Shown: piece after piece, positions 45,945 to 58,166 of the stretch
Numbering within the stretch: position 1 is the stretch's first letter
Layout: the number at the start of each line of letters is the position of its first letter
Assembly: GCA_030386875.1 (NCBI GenBank)
Contig: CM059562.1
Coordinates: 74,148,095 to 74,212,094, forward strand
Origin: Morinoia aosen
Taxonomy: Eukaryota; Arthropoda; Malacostraca; Amphipoda; Talitridae
Direction of reading: 5' to 3'
DNA: 64,000 bases
Program-made: the position numbers and the translations under genes
Notes under the pieces: generated by a model
Told to the model about the DNA's origin: nothing
Database searches by the model: none
The model's input: the letters and a program-made list of their open reading frames with translations, nothing else

Positions 45945-46540
45945 CTAGTTCTCTTCAAATAAATGTACGGTTTGTTTCAATTCTTTATTCTAAGTGTAGA
46001 ACTTCCATTTTCTTTAACTAGACTTACGGTTTGTTCAGTTGTTTACAATAAGTGAAGAAGCTCCATTTTCTTTAACAAGACTTACGGTTTGTTCAGTTGT
46101 TTACAATAAGTGTAGAACTTCCATTTTTCTCTAATAAAAGTTCAGGTATGTTCAATTAATTGTAGAGTGTAGAACTTCTATTTTTCTTTTTTTATTTTAA
46201 CCAACGGTTTGATATGTTCTTAGCACAAAGTGTAGAACTTACATTTTCCAGTAATAAAGTTACGGTCTGTTCAGCTATTTACGTTGAGTGTAGAATTCCC
46301 ATTTTTGTTCGAATAACCGAAAAGTTTATTTAATTAGTTACAATGAATGTAGAACTTCAATTTTTCTTGAAATAAACTCACGATTTGTTTAGTTATTTAC
46401 GTTGAATCCAGAACTTCTTCTTTTCTTGAAATAAGCCCTCGGTTTGTTCAGTTATTCGTGGCAAGTGTAGAACTTTCATATTTGCTCAAATAAACGTACA
46501 GTTGTTCAACAGTTATTTGCAGTAAGTGTCGAGCTTACTC
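45945..46540. repeat. Degenerate ~60-bp tandem array, about ten copies
   Basis: The unit is roughly TACGGTTTGTTCAGTTATTT, then AC.ATAAGTGTAGAACTTCC, then ATTTTTCTT.AAATAAA. Spacing is 58-62 bp with many substitutions. It starts about 25 bp after the splice donor of the candidate exon at 45894, so it would occupy that gene's first intron. Confidence 0.82.
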
Positions 46541-46639
46541 GTCTTCTTTTTTTGCATTAGGTTTACCTGTAGTGTATACTGAGATTTTGCAACCCCTATT
46601 GCTGTGGTAAATAAAAGTGCGGCAGAGAGTTCAAGTTGT

Positions 46640-46770
46640 AAGGATAGATCCATATTCCATTGTTGTATGTAAGATCCAGGCTTGCATTTAAATCCAACGA
46701 AGCATTTAAAATACAGGTATGTCTGTAAGGTCTTGGTTTGTATCTAAGATCCATGCATGTATTCCATAAA
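46640..46770. repeat. Degenerate repeat of TAAGATCCA blocks
   Basis: GGATAGATCCATATTCC, GTAAGATCCAGGCTTGC and CTAAGATCCATGCATGT follow one another with intervening GTATGT words; three rough units. Confidence 0.45.
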
Positions 46771-48432
46771 CATTAGAGTATTTATGAAGTGCGACATGAA
46801 CTGATTTTTTAATGCAAGAACTGCCGCCTGCCAGACAGTAACTTCTGCTTCACGGGATCTTTAAGAATAAGAAATTTAGGTTTGGCGGCGGGTGTATCGC
46901 AGCTGAGGCTAATTACCAGTGCTTCTCATTAATACTTCACTAGTAATGGCTGTTGTATTAATGTTCTTTATAACGCGCTTAGTAAACGCCGCTTATGGGA
47001 TATACGCGAATTTGATGTAAGTGTTGTTCCAAAGAGAACTAATTGGCATAATCTGTTCTGAAGTATTGCTTTTCTTGGCCTAGTAGTATTTTTTCAAGTG
47101 ATAAAGAGGATGACAATGCTATTTTATATACTTCCAGCATCGATAAAGACTTGTAAAAATACTTGGGAAGAAAACGTTATTCCACGATTTAGCACGAGAC
47201 AGGAAAAAATTCACTCTCGGTGAACACCGCGTTAGAGAATTCATCGCAGTTGTGATATGTTGTTTATTAGCGCAGGTCATTGATGTAAGAGAAGTTGTTG
47301 AGTGAAGCCAGCTTTAACATCAATGTGCAAGTTTTCCAGTTCCGACAGTTGAATTATATCACAGAAACTCTTGGTTTCTGCAGTTTTCAGTATATATACT
47401 AACGCACAAAAATTTAATTTACCGAAGGACTTAGCTCTCATTGGAACGATTAAAGTGCGACCGAGAGAAGCATTCAACATGCAAGGTGTAGCTCTGAATT
47501 TTGTGGCTGTATTCAGACCGAGAGTTTCTTATAACAAATGTAGTGCGTTGATGCAAAACCAGAACAGCACAGGTGGCATTGTAAATCTGATTCAAAATCG
47601 GAATTCATCAGATAAATTTATCTAGTTGATGTAAAGTTCGGACATGATAAGCGGACTTATGAAATTAATGCAAAGGAGGGATATAGCTTGTAAGTTTGTT
47701 AAGTCGATGAAAATTTAAACATAACTGACTAGTCCGCAAAGTTGATGTAAATTGAGTCATATTTGATTGCTTAGATACACATGATAAAGTTAAGTATTGG
47801 CTCACTAGCTTGTAAAACTATTTTCGAGTCTAGAAACAAAATATGAATTTCATGAACAACTGCATTCATTTAACAATTTCTTTCCCGCTGTGTTTCGACT
47901 ATTTCTGAAGATCTCAGTTATAGTCAAAAGTTACGGAGGTTGAAAAAATACAAGCAATAAACATTAGTACTTCGGATGATGATAGCATTTTCAAAAAATT
48001 CTGGATTTTCTATGCTCATTCACGCGTCTTAATTATGCAGATGCAACTTACGCTAAGGTTTTCCAACCGAGCGAAATTTGCTTTTTGTTTGTACTGAAGT
48101 CATTGGCAGGTGGAGAGAGTCGCAACTCGTGTATCTTGAGCTGATGAAGAAAAGGAAGAAAAGGGAGATGTGAAAAACGAACTTTTTTCTTCCCCTCCAA
48201 CCAGAGCTACCGTAAAACCATTCTGTGAGACACCAAAGAAATTTCTGAGACTTTTTTTAGCAATAAATTTTCGAAGAGCTTCTACGTCGCAGTGATGAAG
48301 TGATTCAAGTAACCAATTTTGGAAATAAATCGTACATTTCAATTTTTAAAAATTTTTAATTTTTACGCGAAAAGTTCTCGAACAAATACACAAGGAATTA
48401 GGTCATTCGAAAAAGAATACGTGGTCGTTTAA
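46771..48432. other. No gene supported
   Basis: AT-rich unique sequence. Runs at 47277-47625 occur on both strands of one stretch, and the minus run at 48342-48100 has no domain. Confidence 0.4.
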
Positions 48433-48561
48433 GTATAAGAACACGAGCAGTCGACTGGGAACCGCCGCGTGTGCGAGCATGGAATCTCAGCGTGAAAATT
48501 CAACACGCCGAATTTTACCGCACAGTGGAGGGCTAAAGTTCGTTACAAGTGAAGGTTGGAA
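48433..48561 (+). CDS. Weak candidate 5' exon
   Basis: TATAAGA at 48434 precedes a CpG-richer stretch. An ATG at 48479 (G at +4) opens 27 codons (MESQRENSTRRILPHSGG at the start) ending in TGA near 48560, with a possible donor ACAA|GTGAAG at about 48548. All elements are weak and no downstream exon was seen. Confidence 0.15.
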
Positions 48562-49587
48562 TTGATTTTCTATGGGGAATTCAATTTAAATTTACGCGTT
48601 GCTGGCTGACCAATTTTTTTTAAACTGCATGTCAGAGCATGGTTGATGGAATTCATGGTTGGAAAATGGGATGGGTTTTTATTTCTTCTGCACGAGAATA
48701 TTCGTAATTTGTCTCAGTGTTCAGTATGTACAGATACACTTGACTTTGGGATACACTACACTTTGGGTAAAAGGTAAAGAATGAGTAAAAACGAATAATC
48801 GTGCGCATGAACATTGAATACGTTCCTTATGAATTTTTAAGCTTTAACTTACTTGATAATTGTTGCCTATTAACTCCAGGAAACTCTAAAATTATATAAC
48901 CTTCCTAGAAACAGCCGCTTCTTCACGTATCCACGCGGGGTTTATATTTAATTTTAGTTGTAACAAAATCACAACAATTGCCGGTGAAATCAATACGCTC
49001 GCAAATGTCAAAATCTGCTCACCTATGGGGTAGCAACAGTTTTGGACATATATACATTTTTAATATTACAGACGCTCACAAAGAATCGCTAAGTAGCATC
49101 TACCTTCTTAAAAAGAGCAGAAATATTTTTTACAACTCAGCTCTATTCTCCTGTATTTCATGATCCTAACATTCATATTTTTTCCGCCGTATTTTAAAGT
49201 TTTTTTTTTCACAGACAATATCGAATTAGACCCAATATTGTGACAAAAATTAATAACATTTCTCAAGTAATGCACACTTTGTGAGTACATATATTCAGTA
49301 CATGCTCGTGTCATATAATAAACTTACTCTATTCACGTTACAGTCTTTTTATTAGAAAATATTTCACCAAAATCGTTGTACTTTCTCAAAACTTGGAGAC
49401 TTATTTTGAAACAAGCCTTCACCCACACTAAAAGTTGACAGGAGGAATGAAGACGAACTGCAAAAATATCTGTTGGATATTGTGGATAAATATCAAGTGA
49501 ATATTAAATATTGATATTATGGAAGTGTGTGATAAATGTATTATTTGCTTGTCACTTGAAATAACTCCTAGAAAATTGAAGGAATAC
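48562..49587. other. AT-rich sequence, nothing recognised
   Basis: No exon or repeat could be supported here. Confidence 0.45.
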
Positions 49588-49735
49588 CGTCGATGAAAGT
49601 TATAAAAATCCATACACAGTTTTTCAGTCTCTTGTAAAATGGCATTGTCGTTACTTGTAGAAGGTCGATAAAAGTTATAAAAATCCAAACAGATATTTTA
49701 AGTACTTGTAAAATGACACTACTGTAGTTAGCTTT
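49588..49735. repeat. Tandem duplication, 75-bp spacing
   Basis: GTCGATGAAAGTTATAAAAA at about 49589 recurs as GTCGATAAAAGTTATAAAAA at about 49664. Both continue with CTTGTAAAATG.CA near the ends. Confidence 0.75.
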
Positions 49736-50461
49736 ATTATTTCTAGAAGAAATTGTTGCCCAATCAGTGGGCGGAGGGAAAGTATTTCAGCAAGTCATCG
49801 CTCACATGACAGCGACCGTTTGGTTACCTCGGAGCTGAATAGATTCATTTGATGAATAAGGAGGACAATTGGAATTCAATAACAAAATGCGAGTAAATTT
49901 ATCGACCATCACACAAATTATAATTAAGTTAAGGGGGTATTTTTGTGGCAGCTGATCGACAAAAAGTGGGACACATCTACGTTTTGATGATTTGAATCGC
50001 TGAAGAATAAAAGATGAACAAAACTTGGGAATGGAAAAATAAACAAAAAAAAGACGTTTCAATGATCTGGCAAAAAAATAAATATGCATCTTGGAGGTAA
50101 TTCAATATTATAATTCCTACATTGCAGAAATAAAACATTTAAAACTATACTATTTTCAGTCAAGAACAGCAATTACAACCTTCAAATATTAACCATTTAA
50201 AAACTAGCTACATTTGGATCACCACCCACAGAGATTGTCGGCGAGGTTCTTAATATTCGTTTACCAGGAACCGCGTTTCATTTGTTCACTTGCAGTAGAG
50301 ATAAAAACGTGGAATACTTATTGTTCCTCGAAAATATTGATTAAATATATTTTTTCACGAAAATCAAAAGAACAACATAGGTTTGCTCGTGATACGTGTA
50401 TTAAAAATTTGCATTAAGCATATTTTTACTTGTAAATACAAAAAAAATACATTTGTTCGTG

Positions 50462-50781
50462 ATGCATGTAATGATGCAAAGAAATGAGCCTCAAAGTGGA
50501 GTTGAATTTCTTCGTGGCCCAAGATCAGAAGAAAGTCGACCGAAGGAAAGCCCACCAAAAGAAGCCCGATTGAGGGCATTTAGCGATGTCTTCATAAAAG
50601 CTGTAGCCTCGAGAAAATCTCAGAAGTAAAACCAGTCCCAGGAAAACAGGGACGAACAAAAGTCTTCAGGCGTCCAGCACGAAGAGAAAAAAGGACTTGA
50701 AGATGCTCAATCATCGAGTCTCCGCCGCTTTTCTTTGGCTTCCATTAAAAAGCCTTCAGACTTCTTACGTTATAATATCTG
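50462..50781 (+). pseudogene. Possible coding remnant with one internal stop
   Basis: The ATG at 50462 opens 57 codons rich in R, E, K, S and P (RGPRSEESRPKESPPKEARL) to TAA at 50627-50629 or close by. The same frame then stays open for about 50 further codons of similar composition, including SLRRFSLASIKKPSDFLRYN, and ends with TGA near 50780. Matching composition on both sides of one stop in AT-rich DNA suggests a single coding sequence with a nonsense change, an alternative exon, or a sequencing error. No family is recognised. The upstream sequence lacks a convincing acceptor. Confidence 0.3.
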
Positions 50782-50989
50782 AAATGTATTTCCCTGATGG
50801 ATACAGAAAGAAATAAAGTTTGTCCTTATTAAAACTTTTTTGCAGGGCTTATGGTTCTTTCGTTGAGGAGTCAATAACGCAGTTTGAGGGAGGAGCTGAC
50901 TTGGGGTGAGAAGGAAAAGAAAGAAAAGAAAAAAGAAAAACATTTTATTTCCAATGAAGTACAAACATGAAATGTCGATACATTGGTTT

Positions 50990-51368
50990 TTAAAACACCT
51001 TAACATTAACATCCTTAAATGATTATAACACATTGGTATCGTAATACCCGTGTAGAATGTTGAAACAAAATGATTGATAGAAAAGTACAACAAAATTAAG
51101 TTCCTTTCCTTGCCTAATCTGATTTTGAACTAAGAGAGCACAATCCTCGCGACGCTCATTTGAAAAACACTTTCATTAGTGCGCACAAGTTTTGAAAATG
51201 AAAGCGAAAAATGCATTCAAATACCTTAACATAGAAACCCTTGATTGCTATTTATACATGGTTATCGTAACACCCGTGTTAAGTGTTGGAACATATGATT
51301 TAGATCCTTAATTGCTATTCATACATGGTTATCGTAATACACATGATAGTTGTCGACACAGGATTTAG
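50990..51368. repeat. Three diverged copies of an ~85-bp block
   Basis: Copies lie at about 50990-51076, 51218-51302 and (partial) 51303-51368. They share the order CCTTAACAT, CCTTAATTGCTAT, ACATGGTTATCGTAA, CACCCGTGT and GTTGGAACA. The first two are separated by about 140 bp of unrelated sequence. Confidence 0.7.
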
Positions 51369-52955
51369 GGAGAAGCACAATTTAATAAAAAATAAACAAT
51401 AATATGTATAAGAGGATCGTTTGCATTTGGAGGGCGGCACTAAGTTTCAGTTTCTGTGTTTCAATTTCTAAGTTTCAATTTCTGAAATTTTTGCTAGGAA
51501 GTGAAAATTTATCTTATTGTACGTGCGCTAAGTCATCTTACTTATTCCTGTCGAATAAAATGAGCATCACAACTGTTGGTTCCATGCAAGGGAATGAGGT
51601 TGCTTTCCACAATTACTAGTGCTTCATCTGTGGTGCCCAGGAATGAAAATGGAGCCTATTTTTTTCTAATAAATTATCAACTCCAAAATCCAAAAAAAAG
51701 AGCGCATTTTGCGATGTAAACTTCACCGTTTGTCAGACTTTAGTAGGAATTGTAGACTCATTTTCACAAAATAAAAGCAGAAAACTAGAGAATCCTTAAA
51801 AAAAGGTAAGAATTCCTTGTTATAGCGCTCAATGGGACATACAGAGACACTTATGTCTCTCCAGATGTGCCTCATGATGGCGAGAGCGACCCGCTGTGTT
51901 CGGAGTATTAAATGGTAAGCTTTATTTCGGAAAGGAGACAACTTTGGATGCTTTCTAATAACAAGAGAAAGAAGACACCAGCAATGCTCTGTGCACATGA
52001 ATGGCTTATTCTGGAATAGAATAAAATAAGATTTTTACTTTTCATTTATACTTATAGATTTATACTTATAATAAAGGAATAAGATTTATTACTTTATTTA
52101 TATTCTTTTCATGCAATGAAGACTTTTTTGATATACGTGCAGCGTGTTAGAGCTCATTTTCTACTTCCACAGTTGAAGTTTGAGCAGAATCTATTGAAGG
52201 ACTCCATTCATACGGTCCAATATTTTACAATATTCTGTAGTACACTGCAAGGCCTGGCAAAAAGGCGTCGACTTTGAAAGACCTAAACCTTATTGCACAA
52301 AAGAGAACCTGAAGTGCTTCAAAGAGAACCTCGCGTCTAAATAATTATTATACGCAAAAATAAAAAACGAAAATATAAACTGAGCTTTCTGTGTCCTATA
52401 TTGAATACTGGCAGAGAAACTGGCACTATAAAGCTTGGCCTCTTGAAAATTACGCATTTTACTCGAGGAAATACTAAAAAAGTATTACACTAGAGGATTT
52501 CTATTTCTCAGCAAAAGGATGATTTCATGAATTCACTATTTAAATCTGCGTTTTTAAAATTAAAAGTGAAATCCATTCCTCAGGAGTAAATGCAATTATG
52601 TTGAATTCATGTACAGATTTTAAAATTTGCTCTGCTGAACTGAGTGGCTTTGTCAAAAAACAACTTTCAAACACATTATGACTCTTGCCAAATTTTCTTT
52701 TAATTTTCTCAAAATCTACTTCCAGCGTTTTCCAGAAATGAAATATTTCAAAGTCTGAATTAAATATTCTCCAATAATGTAATACAATTTATACGGTGGA
52801 ACATCAGATGATAAATAACATTATGCACGAAAACTACACGAAAGGAATAGTCTTCATATAATATTACACCCATGATAGATTAGAAATCAACCTAAGCTCG
52901 TAGCATTCATACTGATGTGACGCTATTTCGCTTGCATCAACTGAACAATGCGTGA
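51369..52955. other. AT-rich sequence, nothing recognised
   Basis: Open runs at 51404-51619 (plus) and 51998-51723 (minus) have no domain. TATACTTATA words repeat briefly near 52050-52070. Confidence 0.4.
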
Positions 52956-53178
52956 ACCATGCGTGAGCTTCGTCTTCTTACAAGTATAAGTCAAGCAAAA
53001 TCCGAAACATCAACAGAGTTATATCAGCACTCACCATGCTACACCTCCCACCAGCATCTTTACCATGGTGTGAGCTCTGTTTTCTTCCATGTATAAGTTA
53101 AGCAAAACCCAAAATAACAACACAGTTACTACATCAGCACTCACCATGTTACATCTCCCACCAGCATCTTCACCATGC
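52956..53178. repeat. Tandem duplication, 106-110 bp unit
   Basis: ACCATGCGTGAGCT at 52956 recurs as ACCATGGTGTGAGCT at 53062, and the next start, ACCATGCG, is at 53172. Both copies contain AAGTATAAGT.AAGCAAAA, TCAGCACTCACCATG and CCCACCAGCATCTT. Confidence 0.88.
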
Positions 53179-53501
53179 GACCAACGCTAAGCACACAGCA
53201 GGGATCAGCTGCGCCTGAGAAACCTGCATCAGCACTCTCCTTCGTCAACACTTGCTGGATTACAGGCCACTCCGACCAGCAGTCCGAACCACAGCCGGTG
53301 TCTTCCTCTACAGCTCTTCTCTGGCGTCGCGCAAATCTGCATGGCGGAACTCAACTGATGTTCAGCTTCAAGGAGTGCACGAACATTGCGGTGTGCCAAA
53401 GCGGTGTGCCAATCTGGGCCAATGTAGTGTTAAAACATGGCATTTTTAAATTGTATTGGCCCAGGTTTTCAACCAGATCGGTTTGGGCTTCATGGGGGTA
53501 G
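53175..53501 (+). CDS. Hypothetical ATG frame, 108 codons
   Basis: The frame starts at an ATG inside the end of the ~108-bp duplication and crosses a GC-richer stretch. A second plus frame (about 53252-53449) is equally open and contains spaced cysteines (HCGVPKRCANLGQC). Possible acceptors (TTCCTCTACAG near 53310) exist. Neither frame has a recognised domain. At most one can be real, and both may be chance. Confidence 0.2.
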   Translation: MRPTLSTQQGSAAPEKPASALSFVNTCWITGHSDQQSEPQPVSSSTALLWRRANLHGGTQLMFSFKECTNIAVCQSGVPIWANVVLKHGIFKLYWPRFSTRSVWASWG

Positions 53502-53559
53502 GTAATTGTCTACGTGTAGGCTAGTCAAGCAGGTCAGTAGTGGTGCGAGAGTTGGTTGG

Positions 53560-53800
53560 ACAGATGCTGGTTCAGTAAAAACTGTTGCAGGAACTTGAGA
53601 TGAAAGTGCTATAGTTGTGCTGGTAACAGAGGTGCAAGAGCTACATTCTGGTTAAAGTGCAAGAGCAGGTGGTGAGAGTACAAAATTTGAAGGTAGAAAT
53701 GCAAAAGCTGGATAAGGAGATGCAAAAAGCAGGAGCTGAAGATGCAAAAGTTGGAGGTCGAGATGCAGACACTATAGGGTAGAAGTACAAAAGGTGGGGA
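53560..53800. repeat. Degenerate purine-rich short repeat, ~23-27 bp
   Basis: GATGCAAAAGCTGGA-like words recur (AGTGCAAGAGCAGGTGG, AAATGCAAAAGCTGG, AGATGCAAAAAGCAGG, AGATGCAAAAGTTGG, AAGTACAAAAGGTGG), with the strand strongly purine-rich. Confidence 0.65.
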
Positions 53801-54390
53801 TGGTGGCTTCTTTTGGAATTAGAATTTGAAATTAAATTGAAAAAGGATGATTTCTAAGCAATGCATCCTGAGAACAAATTACGAGTCGGGTTTGTTCAGA
53901 AAATTTTCTGACACCTAAAGATTATTATAAGCCGACTGTAGATATTTTTTATGTTAGTGAAGTTTTCTGTTCACTTATATTTTTGCCTTTGATTCGGAGT
54001 CACACCTAAGTGACTGTACCCACAGCATCACATTCAGGTACAAAGACTGTTCAGGAAGTCTCGGAATATAAAAGAAAAAAAAATTACTTAACCAAGAAAA
54101 AATTCTTTCCGCATCCCTCACTTGAATGATAAGATTATGAACGAGGATTGCCGCAGCAAAACAGCAGCGGCTGTACCCCACTCATGGTAAATGGTTCGCA
54201 CGTTTCTAAGTTAAATTAAAGAAGTTTAGGCAAGGTTATCACTGACGCTTGGTATTTCTGAGCAAAGTTCCATCCATTTCTTTGTCATCCGGTGACGCTG
54301 AGCTGCCGATTAGATCGAGCAATAGACGCTTGGGCGAGCAAAGTTTAGACACAGCGCTCATAGCCGCACGCTGCGACTTCTGCCAGCCGG
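53801..54390. other. No gene supported
   Basis: AT-rich at left, GC-richer towards 54300-54390. Frames there are short and without domain. Confidence 0.4.
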
Positions 54391-54473
54391 GTGTGTGTGT
54401 GTGTGTGTGTGAGTGTGGTGTATGTGTGGTGTGTATAGTGTGTGTGTGAGTGTGTGTGTGTAGTGTGTGTGTG
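54391..54473. repeat. GT/TG microsatellite, interrupted
   Basis: A (GT)n tract with GAGTGTG and GTATGTG interruptions. The histidine/threonine-rich frame on the other strand is produced by it. Confidence 0.95.
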
Positions 54474-54954
54474 AAGCGCATATTTTTCATTATTTCCTGC
54501 TTGTCAATAAACGCAAAAGCGAAGGAAGAGCGGCTAGATGATATGGAAAGATGAGCTATCATACTTCCGTATTACTGTTGCTTCTGTGAGTGCTACTGAC
54601 TTTATTTTTGGGAGATCTCAAAAGAACTGAAACGTGCAGAGATATTAAAAAAGGATTTTAATGACATCGATCAAACCTGATAATCTTTAGCTGAATCCAC
54701 AGGGCGCTGAAAATGAAAGATGGTACTGAATTTAAAGAATAGTTATAAAACAATTACCCTAAAGTTGGCTAAACTTGTATGTCCAACTTCGTTATGCAAT
54801 TTCGAACAGTAGCAGATAAATTGTGAAGAATTTCTTCAGCTTCCAAATTCAAAACCGCATGGTGTAAAAATTATTTAACAAAGTTTTTCAGCCCCAAGAA
54901 GAAGGTGGGAGTGAGTCAAAGGAGATGCTCTTGGTGCTACAAAAGTTGTCATAT

Positions 54955-55015
54955 TTTGACCAATTGTCTGTTTCTCTCAATTGTCAATTGAGACAATTGT
55001 CTCAATTGTCTGTCA
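54955..55015. repeat. CAATTGTC palindromic cluster
   Basis: CAATTGTC or its complement GACAATTG occurs about six times in 60 bp. It includes the inverted core TCAATTGTCAATTGAGAC, so the stretch can form several alternative stems. Confidence 0.7.
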
Positions 55016-57639
55016 CAGTTCCTCTACAAACTCTGTTCCTCTCATTTGCATTTGTGCATATCAAAATTTTTGGTAATGCAATTTCGCGAGGAAAATATGG
55101 CGAAATCCGTTTCTAAAATACTGGTTCCATTATGAAACCTTCTTGAGTGAGAACCATTTACGTTCCTCGGCCAGGAAAACAAACTGTCAGCTATTTACCA
55201 CTAACTGCTCCCCCCGACCGCACATCTCAACCATTATAATTTTTAAATCCATGTCATTTTGACAAACTTTTGAGCCTCTAATCTCTGCGAGATTGAGGCA
55301 AATAAACCAATTTCTGCAACATGTTTTTAATAGCTAAATTGAAAGCTATTTAATTCCTACCAGACTCTACGCTAAACGGTAAGGAAAATAAGGATGAAAG
55401 GTTGGTATTCTATAGAAAAATGCGAAGATTGCCATTATTCTCATTAACGAAAGAGCAAGGCCATTTCGAGCAACTGTTTTACGCACATAGAAAATGAATG
55501 AAATACATATCAGTATATGTTGCCTTTTAATATCAAGATAAAGGTAAATTTGGCCGTCTAAAGTACCGTAACTGCATGAAGATTGTAGAACGGAATAACT
55601 TTTCCACGCCTACAGGTATCTGTGTTGGTTCTGTGTCACTCACAGCTTGCATAAAGTGACAGTAGTCTTTTAAGTTTGGGCTAAATATTTTGAAATGCGG
55701 TCTCGGTCAGAAGTGTGTTGCATGACGGAAGTGGTATCATAGCAGAAAATGTGAGATTATTAACGTAAATGTTATAGCGTAAGTTATAGCGAAGCTCACT
55801 GACGATGACGTATTAGCGATTTTCAGCTTGATGTAGTTGCTTATAATTAATTCTTGTTGACTCAGGTTTTGGCCGTTATTAATATTTTCCAGTTTAAGGA
55901 TCTAATAACTGCAATATGACGTTTCAAGAGTAAGAACCCTGGAAGTGTCTGCACTCTTTGAAGTATCTGTATAAAAATAGTGATTAATAATTCTTAACAT
56001 TTCGATTTTGAGATCTAAAAAAAATTCATCTCTTCAAATTTACGACATACTTTCATCGAAGGATATTTTAGATCAGAGTTCTGCAGTCGAAATTTGTAAT
56101 CAGCTTTTACACCATACTTACCAAATACTTCAACCGAATAATCTTCTAGATCAGAGTCCTATAGTCTGAAATTCTGTGGTCATCCTTTGTACTATTCGGC
56201 TCCTGCAAATCCTGGCTACTGGACCAAAAAATCAGACAGCGCGAGATGCAATAGAGATGAGTTAAAATTTTCAGTATTCGGCCGGGATAGCCAGCTTCAC
56301 TCGCTCTGTAATCGGCCTTTGATGGAAGCTAGGCCTCGATTGGCGCATATCTGATTTTGCTCGCAGAAATTCAAATCACGGAATCATGGAGGTCGTCTGT
56401 AGATTAAACACTGTATTCTAATTGGTGAAATTGTAACACCACCGTAAGTTCTCCGTCGTAGTTTTCACATTTCATCAAGTAGACTCGGCTAAATTTTTTC
56501 TTTTTTCAGATACAGTTTGTTTGTAAGAACATATCTATTAAATGTAACTGTGTGTATTATGATTCTCATTTATACATTCTGAGACAGTCTTGCTAAGAAA
56601 ATTTAATTTACAGTCCTAACTTAAATCTACAAACAGAGATTAATTCTCCTAGAAGTCGGCAAGTACATTATTTTCTTGTCAATTTATTTTGTAGGACTTG
56701 AGTTTGAAAGCATTCAGTATGCAACAAACTTGTTCTCTCGCGAATCAAATGCTTCAAACCCTCAAGATGTTTGTCATTGCGCAGAGCAAAGATGTACCTC
56801 TTAAGTGGTAATAATTTTTATTATTAAGCATAATACGTAGTCTGCCTGCTTGCTTCCAGTGGTAATGATATTTTTTATTTAGCATTGTACGTAGCTTGCC
56901 CGCTTGATTCCTTTCAAGAAGACTGGGTGAATCGTAGAACGCATTAAAGTATTTTGTAAATATGGTGCAAAGGCTGACAACAGAATCTGACTGCATAAAT
57001 CTGTTCTAGGATATACTTCGATGTAAGTATTTTGTAAAATTGAAGCGACTAATTTTTTAGACATCTCAAAATCGAAAGGCTTGGAATTATTTTCGAGCAT
57101 TTTAGTTAAAATATTTTAAAAAATGCAAACACTTCAGAAGTAAAATTAGGGTTATCGCCGTGGAATCTATGCACATGTCTTGTGTTGCACCATTTGCAAA
57201 GTGTTCTCAAAGGTTTGACTCCAAGAGCAGCTACTGCTCCGTACTGACGCTGAGAGACTCTATGACACCTTTGAATAATTTTGTCAGCTTACAAGTTAAG
57301 CTCTTTGAAATTCTGACAACTTCAAAATTGAATTGAATTCGCCTTGAACGAATTTTAAAGAAGAATATCGTATGTACTCGTAAGTGTCATTGTTGATATG
57401 CTTGTTTTCGGGATATATATTTTTATGTTTGTTCCAAGAAATTTGCTTCAGCCTTCAAGCTCACTCTAGCATTAACTGTTTTGTTAGCCTGCAGTGAAGT
57501 TCCAGTTTCGTGAACGCCATATTTTTCCAAGAATTAAACTGCGCAATGTTGAACTTGAACTAAAGTTTTCTGTGACAAGCTTCCAACTTGGTCAGGATTT
57601 CCCATCGTGCTGCAAAGCTCAAGCTAAGGGCCCTAGGGT
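55016..57639. other. No gene supported
   Basis: Long AT-rich stretch. Near 56800-56900 a CGTAGCTTGCC / CGTAGTCTGCC pair hints at one old ~70-bp duplication. No exon or RNA gene was seen. Confidence 0.4.
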
Positions 57640-57773
57640 GAAATTTTTACGGGCCATGGGCTAAAAAAGTCATTTCGTGGACCAAATCCTCGGAAAATAG
57701 TGAAGAGCTCAGAGAGAGAGAAAGAAGTCTGCGCTGAGAGAGACGTTCGAGAAAACGAAGCCCGAAAACGCCC

Positions 57774-58166
57774 ATGGGAAAAAGAAGCTCAAGTTTCTCC
57801 CGGGAGCTCTGGACACACAAGGGAGGCCCCAAATCCTCCATAAGGGACTCTTTACAGCTGATTAAATCCAATGACTGCGCTCTGGCCCGCAGGGCAGCTT
57901 GCTCGCTTTCGGCCGATCATGGGCCAGCTTTGGCGCGCCAAGTCGGCCTTCAGGGAGGTTTTGAAGGGTTTTGTATCTTCTCCGGCCGTCCCTTCCCCGT
58001 CTGCCCATTTGTGTCCAGAAAACAAGCATCGCGAGCTCCTTACTTTGTTTTACTATCTTTATGTCATGTTGCTCGAGTGGGTCTTCGTTTTTACTTGATT
58101 TGGTGTCCAGGGGGGTTGAATTTCTTGGTGTTATTGTTTTCAAGAGATGGGTTGTTGTTGTTGTAA
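57774..58166 (+). CDS. Hypothetical 130-codon frame in a GC-rich island
   Basis: The stretch at about 57640-58120 is markedly GC-richer than its surroundings. A plus frame starts at an ATG with G at +4 and runs 130 codons. Its N-terminal part is basic and serine-rich (MGKRSSSFSRELWTHKGG) and its C-terminal part is hydrophobic (LLSLCHVARVGLRFYLIWC). Another plus frame and a minus frame of 117 codons are also open over the same DNA, as GC-rich sequence has few stops, so the strand is undecided. No domain is recognised. It might be a 5' exon region, a transposon part or chance. Confidence 0.2.
   Translation: MGKRSSSFSRELWTHKGGPKSSIRDSLQLIKSNDCALARRAACSLSADHGPALARQVGLQGGFEGFCIFSGRPFPVCPFVSRKQASRAPYFVLLSLCHVARVGLRFYLIWCPGGLNFLVLLFSRDGLLLL

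Noticed and set aside
54239-54562. Histidine/threonine-rich 107-codon minus-strand frame
   Set aside because: The repetitive part is the complement of the GT microsatellite.
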